A stretch of DNA of 8,089 nt from Ardenticatenales bacterium (lineage in GTDB: Bacteria > Chloroflexota > Anaerolineae > Promineifilales > UBA4811). Position numbers and translations under genes: made by a program. The stretch is from contig DAOUVM010000099.1 in assembly GCA_030667645.1 (NCBI GenBank), forward strand, positions 1 through 8,089. Reading direction: 5' to 3'. Shown one piece after another: positions 1 to 4,484 of this stretch; position 1 is the first letter of the stretch, and every line of letters begins with the position of its first letter. Below the pieces are notes generated by a model. The model was not told the DNA's origin, ran no database searches, and saw nothing but the letters and a program-made list of their open reading frames with translations.

Positions 1-887
1 CCATCCTCGACCGTGGCCGTGACCACCAGAGTGTGGGTGCCAATCTGAGCCAACGCGTCTATTCCCGCCAGAGCTCCTACACCCCCTTCCTGCTGAAAGA
101 AGGGGAGTTGCGCGCCCATAAAGCTGCCAGTAACGGATAAAGGAAGAGTCATGCTGATTTGGATGGACAGGGTCTGCCCTTGAGTGGGCGGAATCGGGTG
201 CATTCTGATGTCCGAATACGGCGGGGGCCAATCGAGGTATTCTCCTTCCTCGCTTGGGACCCAGAGAAGGCTATCGATCCAGGCAATGAAAGGAGATTCT
301 TGGTTGTTGGCCGTTGCCAGCGCCCATGGATGGAGGCCGTGTCGAGCGGCCAAAGCTACCAGCGTGTCGGTTGGGCTGACTGTGTGCGACTGACCGCTCA
401 GAACGGCCGCTTCATCAGTGTGCCCCTGGATGATTACGCTTTGCCCGGGAAACAGCGCATCTGCCCGGATGAGATGGTTGGGCTCGGCGAGCTCCAGGAT
501 GGTCAGCCCATAGCGCAGTCCGAGCGCATGCAGCGTCTCGCCTGGCTGCGCCGGATGACGTAGATCCTGTTCAGGTTCTGCTGCAGGCGGGATGATGAGC
601 CGTTGCCCGACCTCGATGAGTGCTGGATCGTCGATGTTGTTGGCGCCCGCCAGCATGTCCACCGTGATACCGAATCGGTGGGAAATGGCAAACAGAGTAT
701 CGCCAGCCTGAACAACATAGACATCTGTCTGATCTGGCGGCGAGTCAGAGTTGATCGGGGTGGCTTCTTGTCGTGGCCCCGGCGCAGTGGCCTCGACTGC
801 CACCGCCGGGCGCCAGCTCACTGCACCGGCCAGCAATATCAAGAGGACCAGCGAGCCACTGCCAAAATCAAGGCGCAATCGGTTCAA
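1..887 (-). CDS. Secreted LysM-repeat protein, 5' part, probably an M23-type cell-wall peptidase (partial)
   Basis: I translated this frame by hand: 295 codons run without a stop from a TTG at 885-887 to the left edge, where the gene is cut. Residues 1-33 form a signal peptide or signal anchor (RLR, then a hydrophobic core near residues 12-24). After a Pro/Ser/Asp-rich linker come LysM 1 (about 56-100, VVQAGDTL to LIIP), LysM 2 (about 110-154, PGETLHAL to VIIQ) and a degenerate LysM 3 (about 167-211). LysM modules bind N-acetylglucosamine-containing glycans such as peptidoglycan. Residues 212-295 (GQTLSIQI, TGSFMGAQLPFF, LAGIDALAQIGTHTL) resemble the beta-rich domain that precedes M23 endopeptidase domains. 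The catalytic domain itself is not in the window, so peptidase activity is inferred. An in-frame TAG (positions 919-917) lies upstream, and TTG is the first plausible start after it. The start overlaps the upstream DUF192 gene by 20 nt, suggesting translational coupling. Sure of LysM, less sure of M23. Confidence 0.82.
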   Translation of the reverse strand, partial: MNRLRLDFGSGSLVLLILLAGAVSWRPAVAVEATAPGPRQEATPINSDSPPDQTDVYVVQAGDTLFAISHRFGITVDMLAGANNIDDPALIEVGQRLIIPPAAEPEQDLRHPAQPGETLHALGLRYGLTILELAEPNHLIRADALFPGQSVIIQGHTDEAAVLSGQSHTVSPTDTLVALAARHGLHPWALATANNQESPFIAWIDSLLWVPSEEGEYLDWPPPYSDIRMHPIPPTQGQTLSIQISMTLPLSVTGSFMGAQLPFFQQEGGVGALAGIDALAQIGTHTLVVTATVED

Positions 888-1242
888 TTCTGACTCTATC
901 TCCTGGTCGGAAGACGTCTAGTAGCGCCGGTGGGCCCTCCAGTACATAACGTGCCGGAGCGCGCGCCGAATAAAAGGGGCGGAAGGGTTTGGCCAGCCGG
1001 CACTCGACCACCTCCCCTGCCGAGTTAATCCAGATGGCCGCAATGGGACAAAAGACAAACATCATATGAATTGAGGTTGCGGTCTGGCTGTCGGCAGCGT
1101 GCGCCAATACCAGCACATCGTCCATTCCTAGTCGCCGCCGAAAAGTCAAACCGCGCAGCTTGCAGAGGAACCCTGCACACCATCGTGCGCGCGGAACCAA
1201 GATGCTGTCGCTGTCGGCTCCCTTGATGACCACATAACCCAT
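868..1242 (-). CDS. DUF192 (COG1430) family protein
   Basis: This 124-residue protein matches the usual length and motif order of DUF192: RGLTFRRRL at residues 30-38, SIHMMFVFCPIAAIWIN at 57-73 (family pattern SIHM-F-F-PIDV-F), VVECRLAKPFRPF at 78-90, and the end VLEGP then GDRVRIE at 100-120. The family is a small beta-barrel fold of unestablished biochemical function. Many members carry an export signal, but none is seen here, so this copy is probably cytoplasmic. The ATG at 1242 is the only good start: in-frame TGA and TAG codons lie within 20 nt upstream. No strong RBS is visible (GGTGAG or AGGCG only). It is preceded by the terminator of the response-regulator gene, only about 24 nt away, with no obvious promoter between, and its end overlaps the start of the LysM gene. 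Confidence 0.85.
   Translation of the reverse strand: MGYVVIKGADSDSILVPRARWCAGFLCKLRGLTFRRRLGMDDVLVLAHAADSQTATSIHMMFVFCPIAAIWINSAGEVVECRLAKPFRPFYSARAPARYVLEGPPALLDVFRPGDRVRIEPIAP
900..904 (-). promoter_or_regulatory. Ribosome binding site supporting the TTG start of the LysM gene
   Basis: AGGAG on the minus strand lies 12 nt before the TTG at 887-885, inside the 3' end of the DUF192 gene. The spacing is somewhat long. It matters because no ATG or GTG exists between the upstream in-frame stop and the signal peptide, so the start has to be a rare codon. Confidence 0.5.
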
Positions 1243-1265
1243 GTGGGTCGCCTATCACTCACCAG

Positions 1266-1315
1266 AAAAAAAAGAGGCTCTCCAACAGGCAAAGGACTCC
1301 TGCAAGACAGCCTCT
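1266..1315 (-). terminator. Intrinsic terminator after the response regulator gene
   Basis: On the minus strand a 7 bp stem AGAGGCT/AGCCTCT (1315-1309 with 1279-1273) is followed directly by eight T residues (1273-1266, the first shared with the stem). The 29 nt loop contains a possible inner stem CAGG/CCTG. It lies about 38 nt past the response-regulator stop and ends just 23 nt before the DUF192 start codon. Confidence 0.7.
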
Positions 1316-1321
1316 CCCAGG

Positions 1322-1335
1322 CGGCGTTCCCGCCG
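1322..1335 (-). other. Small GC-rich hairpin between the response regulator stop and the terminator
   Basis: CGGCG-GGAA-CGCCG on the minus strand forms a 5 bp all-GC stem with a GGAA tetraloop of the GNRA type. It has no T-tract of its own and stands just upstream of the main terminator. It may protect the 3' end of the response-regulator mRNA or be an auxiliary terminator hairpin; this is an inference from structure alone. Confidence 0.45.
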
Positions 1336-1353
1336 ATTGAAGGTGGCGGGGTC

Positions 1354-1734
1354 TTAGCTGCCCAAAATTCGCTCAATGCTGGCCCGCAACTCTTCCGGGC
1401 CAAAAGGCTTGGTGATATAGTCATCCACCTTGGCAATGTGAAGTCCGAGCACTTTGTCAATACTCTGCGCCTTGGCTGTGACCACCACAACCGGAATCTC
1501 CTTCATCTCTTCATCAGCCTTCATCTGCTGATAGACTTCCCAACCGTCCATGTCCGGCATCATCAGGTCCAACAGCACAAGGTCCGGCTTGTGGGTCCGA
1601 ATCGTCTCCAATCCGGCTCGTCCACCGTCAGCCCCGATGACCTCAAAGCCGTAGCGGCTGAGGATGAGCTTGACCAGATCTATCATTTCACGTTCGTCTT
1701 CGATGCACACGATTTTCCGGGTTGTGTCGGTCAT
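1354..1734 (-). CDS. Stand-alone CheY-like response regulator receiver protein
   Basis: This 126-residue protein is a complete receiver domain with no output domain. The acidic pocket is E12/D13 (CIEDE), the phosphoacceptor is D56 (LVLLDLMMPDMDGW), and T86 (VVVVTAKA) and K109 (YITKPF) complete the conserved set. Phosphorylation by a histidine kinase would switch its binding to a partner protein; neither kinase nor partner is in the window. I chose the ATG at 1734, not one further upstream, because AGAGGA lies 7 nt before it, the family begins close to this point, and a good promoter lies between the two candidates. The sequence closely resembles receivers I recall from Chloroflexota. It appears to be a single-gene transcription unit, with its own promoter near 1790-1818 and a terminator at 1266-1315. 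Its physiological signal cannot be told from the sequence. Confidence 0.95.
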   Translation of the reverse strand: MTDTTRKIVCIEDEREMIDLVKLILSRYGFEVIGADGGRAGLETIRTHKPDLVLLDLMMPDMDGWEVYQQMKADEEMKEIPVVVVTAKAQSIDKVLGLHIAKVDDYITKPFGPEELRASIERILGS

Positions 1735-1741
1735 AGGCTTG

Positions 1742-1747
1742 TCCTCT
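1742..1747 (-). promoter_or_regulatory. Ribosome binding site of the response regulator gene
   Basis: AGAGGA on the minus strand, 7 nt before the ATG at 1734. This near-ideal spacing decides the start codon and rules out the 46-residue N-terminal extension that the open frame allows. Confidence 0.75.
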
Positions 1748-1789
1748 TTGGTGAGTGCAGGGCGGCATTCCTCCAACGAAAGCAAAGTT

Positions 1790-1818
1790 AGTTTACCACA
1801 AGCCGGTTTCGTTGTCCA
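1790..1818 (-). promoter_or_regulatory. Sigma-70-type promoter for the response regulator gene
   Basis: On the minus strand TGGACA (1818-1813, five of six matches to TTGACA) is separated by exactly 17 nt from TAAACT (1795-1790, four of six matches to TATAAT). The TGG directly before the -10 box is an extended -10 motif. Transcription would begin near 1783, giving a leader of roughly 50 nt that includes the AGAGGA ribosome binding site. No operator is recognised. Confidence 0.6.
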
Positions 1819-1966
1819 CCTGGTTTTGTTGAAGCTCGTATCCGAGTTCGGACCCTCCGGCGGGAGCCCCATTCCATCGATGCATCTGGACAGTCATCCC
1901 TACCGGACTCCCGTTGTCAGCGCCAAATTGCAGGCGATCCGGCGACGTCTCTTTTCAACGCGTTCT

Positions 1967-2023
1967 CTAGTGCGGTGACTAGTGCGACCTGGCCTCTGCC
2001 AGGAAAGTTGTGCCAGATCGCAC
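1967..2023 (-). other. Structured intergenic element with mutually exclusive hairpins
   Basis: In the minus-strand transcript GUGCGAUCUGGC (2023-2012) can pair with GCCAGGUCGCAC (1993-1982) in a 12 bp stem with a single U-G wobble and an 18 nt loop. The same GCCAGG can instead pair with CCUGGC inside that loop (2003-1998 with 1993-1988), a 6 bp stem closed by an AGAG tetraloop. The two folds exclude each other. A further short stem CTAGT/ACTAG follows at about 1983-1968. On the plus strand the long stem has a C-A mismatch, so the fold favours minus-strand RNA. No known RNA family is recognised. It lies between the VTT stop and the response-regulator promoter. Confidence 0.45.
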
Positions 2024-2060
2024 GTTGTGTCTCGTGCTGCAGTGCAGAGCGTCGTGATTC

Positions 2061-2103
2061 TCCCCAGTAATCTGGGGATCTCTTTGGCCGCTGAAACCAA
2101 AGA
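2061..2103 (-). terminator. Tandem hairpins after the VTT gene, possible end of the glycan operon transcript
   Basis: Two perfect 7 bp stems stand side by side just 27 nt past the VTT stop: TCTTTGG/CCAAAGA with a 9 nt loop (2103-2097 with 2087-2081) and TCCCCAG/CTGGGGA with a 4 nt loop ATTA (2078-2072 with 2067-2061). Neither is followed by a T-tract on the minus strand, so they are not classical intrinsic terminators. They may still end transcription or block 3' exonucleases. The rest of the 395 nt gap (1735-2129) holds the structured element and promoter listed separately, and no gene or tRNA that I can see. Confidence 0.35.
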
Positions 2104-2129
2104 TACCTGCCCGCGCATGCTGGGAGGAG

Positions 2130-2702
2130 CTAGCCTAGCCATCTCAGCACCCAGCCGGCGGATGCCGCCCCGGCATATGCGATCAGAATCCCCTGGATTG
2201 TTTTTCCGGCCCAGGCAACAAGCAAGAACCGCCACCACGTAAAGCGCAGAGCACCGGCAATAACGCCGGCTATGTCAAAGAAGGGATTCGGGATCACCGC
2301 CAGCACAAAGAGGAATGCGAGCCCGTAGCGTTTCATCCAACCCTCAAGCCGCCGGTAGAGTTTTCGCCGTTCCAGCACCGTCCGGCCGCTGAACCCCGCC
2401 ACATAGCCGGTCAGCTCCCCCAAGCACGCACCAGCTCCGGCCGCCAGCCCTATCAGCAGGGGGTTAAAGGTCGAACCGAGAGCGAACACAATCGTGAGGC
2501 CAGGGGCGGGCAGAATCACGGTGGCATTGCCCAGGAGCATGGTCGAAAACGCTCCGAGATACCCAAGCGTTCTCAGTTGCTCAATCTTGTTGCTGAGCGA
2601 AAAGATGGTGACGGAAAGCCCGATCACCACCAGCACCGCCAGCACCCGGCCGGCAATGGGCAGCCAACGCCGCTGGCTAGACGGGGGAGGGTGCTGGGAC
2701 AT
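2130..2702 (-). CDS. VTT-domain (DedA/TVP38/YqaA-like) integral membrane protein
   Basis: The 190-residue protein has a hydrophobic segment at 14-35, a hydrophobic hairpin at about 46-90, and further segments at about 128-150 and 155-185. It carries the VTT (SNARE-associated Golgi protein) pattern: ILPAPG at 64-68 in the first re-entrant region, GACLGELTGYVAG at 91-103 (the family's G-x-x-x-G-[DE]-x-x-x-Y motif, E96 and Y100), and IPNPFFDIAGVIAGALR at 137-153 in the second. Some DedA-type members translocate the carrier lipid undecaprenyl phosphate; others act on other lipids or are uncharacterised. Its place behind a WecA-type enzyme that consumes this carrier makes carrier recycling attractive here, but that is inference. 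The start follows the cyclophilin stop by 17 nt; no strong RBS is seen, so coupled translation is likely. It appears to be the last gene of the cluster. Confidence 0.88.
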   Translation of the reverse strand: MSQHPPPSSQRRWLPIAGRVLAVLVVIGLSVTIFSLSNKIEQLRTLGYLGAFSTMLLGNATVILPAPGLTIVFALGSTFNPLLIGLAAGAGACLGELTGYVAGFSGRTVLERRKLYRRLEGWMKRYGLAFLFVLAVIPNPFFDIAGVIAGALRFTWWRFLLVAWAGKTIQGILIAYAGAASAGWVLRWLG

Positions 2703-2719
2703 CTCGATGGGCGGACGGC

Positions 2720-3460
2720 TCAGGAAGGCGTACCATCTTCCAGGATGGTGATACGTATGATCGAATCGCCGGAGGAGGCGGGGCTGGCCTGTGGGTCACG
2801 CCGGGTCAGGGAATCCAGTACGTCTTGTCCCTCGACTACCTCGCCAAAAATGGTATGCCTGCCATCAAGATGGGGCGTGGGCACAAATGTGATAAAGAAC
2901 TGGCTGCCATTGGTGCTTGGACCCGAGTTGGCCATTGCCAGCAATCCGGCTCTGTCAAAGGACAGGCCATTTCTCACTTCGTCCTCAAAGGTGTACCCAG
3001 GTCCGCCACTCCCGGTGCCGGTAGGGTCTCCAGCCTGGGCCATAAAGCCGTCCAGCACACGGTGGAACATAGTTCCATCATAGAACCCCTGGCGCGCCAG
3101 AAAGACAAAGCTGTTGACGGTGATGGGAGATTCGTTTTCAAACAGATCGACTACAATCTCACCTTTCTCTGTGAGGATGCTCGCCTGGAAGTCGTGCGAA
3201 GCGTCGATGCTCATCTCCGGCGGCCGCGAAAAATAGCCGTTCCGCTCCGCAGCCGGGATGTCGCCCAGCGGCCGGATTGGTTCGTCTTCGACGGATCGCC
3301 GATTAGACCGATAGACAGTCATCAAGATAGCCAGAAAAACAAAGGCGCTGCCACCGATGAGCCACAATGGATTCGAGCTCTTTCGCGGTTCCTTTCGTGC
3401 CGTGCGGCTCTTGGTTTGGTGCTGCCTGTCACGGGATCTAGGTATGCGGGGCTGTTTCAT
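2720..3460 (-). CDS. Membrane-anchored cyclophilin-type peptidyl-prolyl cis-trans isomerase
   Basis: The 246-residue protein begins with a strongly basic tail (residues 4-28), then one membrane segment (31-50, LWLIGGSAFVFLAILMTVY), a hydrophilic linker, and a cyclophilin domain at about 92-240. Active-site residues are in place: R134 in FHRV, Q142 in FMAQAGDP, Q187 to F189 in GSQFFI, and LDGRHTIFG at 198-206. His replaces the Trp found in human cyclophilin A at the drug-binding site, which is common in bacterial members. By the positive-inside rule the basic tail is cytoplasmic and the isomerase domain lies outside the membrane, where it would speed proline isomerisation in exported or membrane proteins. 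Its start overlaps the end of the WecA gene by 23 nt, with AGAGGA 10 nt before the ATG, so the two are co-transcribed and probably translationally coupled. Function as an isomerase is well supported; its clients are unknown. Confidence 0.95.
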   Translation of the reverse strand: MKQPRIPRSRDRQHQTKSRTARKEPRKSSNPLWLIGGSAFVFLAILMTVYRSNRRSVEDEPIRPLGDIPAAERNGYFSRPPEMSIDASHDFQASILTEKGEIVVDLFENESPITVNSFVFLARQGFYDGTMFHRVLDGFMAQAGDPTGTGSGGPGYTFEDEVRNGLSFDRAGLLAMANSGPSTNGSQFFITFVPTPHLDGRHTIFGEVVEGQDVLDSLTRRDPQASPASSGDSIIRITILEDGTPS

Positions 3461-4469
3461 GGGTATGGGTTCCTCTCGCTAATTTCCACTCCAGTTGCCA
3501 AAGCGCCCAAACGGCGCACATCACCACCGCAGCACCCACCTGGTACCCTTCGGCCGGAGTGGCCTGCATGACAAAAATCGCCAACAAGCCGAGTGCACAC
3601 CCGATGAGGTAGAGTGCGAAAACGGCCTCGCGCTGTGAGAACCCTCGGCGGACCAGGCGGTGGGAAAAGTGGTCCTTGCCCGAGGTTGTGAGCGGATTGA
3701 CCCCCCGCCGAGCCCGCGAGACGATGACGAGTGCCGTGTCAAAGATCGGCACTCCCATCACCAGTACCGGCACCATCCAAGTAACAAAATTCACGTTTTC
3801 CGGGAAGCGGAGCTTGATAGCCAGGACTGCCAGCGTGAATCCGAGAAAGAGCGATCCGGCGTCCCCCATAAAGATGCTGGCGGGTTTCGAATTGAAGAAC
3901 AGGAAACCCAGGCAGGCGCCAAACACGGCTGCGGAGAGCGAGGCTACCAGGTACTGGCCATTCATCGCGGCTATGACGGTCAGAAAGGCGGTCGCGACGG
4001 CGCACACACCGCCTGCGAGTCCGTCCATGTTATCCAGAAAGTTCACCGCGTTGGTGATGCCCACCACCCAGGTAATCGTGAGGGCGATGTTGGCCCAATC
4101 GGGCAGCCAGCCCAGGTCTACCTGAACGCCTGTCACCACCAGCCCGCCGGCAATAGTAGTTTGTCCGATTAGCTTCACAGCGGGGTGCAGATCTGCCCGA
4201 TCATCCCACAGTCCCAACAAGGACATCACGGTGGCGCCAACCAGGATGCCGACCAGTTCTGGCATAAAGTGGCGACCCAGGATCAAGATAGAGAGCGTCA
4301 CCCCGGCATAGATGGCCACTCCCCCCAACAAAGGGATGGCAGTGATCTGCAGTTTTCGAGCGGCCGGCCGGTCCAGAAAGCCGATTCGACGCGCCAACCG
4401 GCGCGCGACGGGCGTGCCCGCCAGAGCAAAGCTGAGCGCCATGACGAAGATGAACATTATGGTGGTCAT
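3438..4469 (-). CDS. WecA/TagO-type undecaprenyl-phosphate N-acetylhexosamine-1-phosphate transferase (MraY-like family)
   Basis: The 343-residue polytopic protein carries the full signature of glycosyltransferase family 4 (MraY/WecA). Visible are the Mg-binding pair D89-D90 in GLWDDRADLHPAVKLIGQ, NFLDNMDGLAGG at 143-154, IFMGDAGSLFLG at 199-210, and the HxxH loop KDHFSHRLVRRGFS at 265-278. The short form of that last loop and the overall length point to WecA/TagO rather than MraY. Such enzymes transfer a sugar 1-phosphate, usually GlcNAc-1-P, from a UDP-sugar to undecaprenyl phosphate at the inner face of the membrane, starting synthesis of wall or surface polysaccharides. It follows the Wzy-like gene by 15 nt. 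GGGGAG lies only 3 nt before the chosen ATG; a second ATG four codons on has 15 nt spacing, so the exact start is uncertain. The exact sugar cannot be read from the sequence. Confidence 0.93.
   Translation of the reverse strand: MTTIMFIFVMALSFALAGTPVARRLARRIGFLDRPAARKLQITAIPLLGGVAIYAGVTLSILILGRHFMPELVGILVGATVMSLLGLWDDRADLHPAVKLIGQTTIAGGLVVTGVQVDLGWLPDWANIALTITWVVGITNAVNFLDNMDGLAGGVCAVATAFLTVIAAMNGQYLVASLSAAVFGACLGFLFFNSKPASIFMGDAGSLFLGFTLAVLAIKLRFPENVNFVTWMVPVLVMGVPIFDTALVIVSRARRGVNPLTTSGKDHFSHRLVRRGFSQREAVFALYLIGCALGLLAIFVMQATPAEGYQVGAAVVMCAVWALWQLEWKLARGTHTHETAPHT
3471..3476 (-). promoter_or_regulatory. Ribosome binding site of the cyclophilin gene, inside the WecA-like gene
   Basis: AGAGGA on the minus strand, 10 nt before the ATG at 3460 and within the last codons of the preceding gene. 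It is the same hexamer as that in front of the response regulator. It supports this start and the 23 nt gene overlap. Confidence 0.6.
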
Positions 4470-4484
4470 CGTCTCCCCGTTGTT

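Noticed and set aside
1735..1872. N-terminal extension of the response regulator to 172 residues
   Set aside because: The extra 46 residues do not belong to the receiver fold, the ATG at 1734 has a well placed AGAGGA, and the best promoter lies inside the extension.
1957..1964. Palindrome AACGCGTT as a regulator binding site
   Set aside because: A single 8 nt palindrome is expected by chance at this scale and lies well over 100 nt upstream of the promoter with no second copy.
1967..1986. Direct repeat CTAGTGCG twice, 12 nt apart, as a possible operator or attachment site
   Set aside because: Only 8 nt long and explained by the stem-loop arms around it; no integrase, tRNA or regulator supports the idea.
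1735..2129. tRNA or other known RNA gene in the largest gap
   Set aside because: No T-arm motif, no cloverleaf spacing and no CCA-type end on either strand; only hairpins of unknown type are seen.
1900..2238. Open frame of 112 codons on the minus strand in the structured gap
   Set aside because: It starts inside the VTT gene in another frame, its product is Arg/Cys-rich and unlike any known family, and it runs through the stem-loops.
1982..2242. Plus-strand frame of 86 codons over the gap and VTT 3' end
   Set aside because: It overlaps the VTT gene antisense, has no clear RBS or family resemblance, and looks like a chance frame.
2825..3571. Plus-strand frame of 248 codons opposite the cyclophilin gene
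   Set aside because: Long only because it mirrors the codons of a GC-rich real gene; its product shows no domain, while the minus strand encodes a complete cyclophilin.
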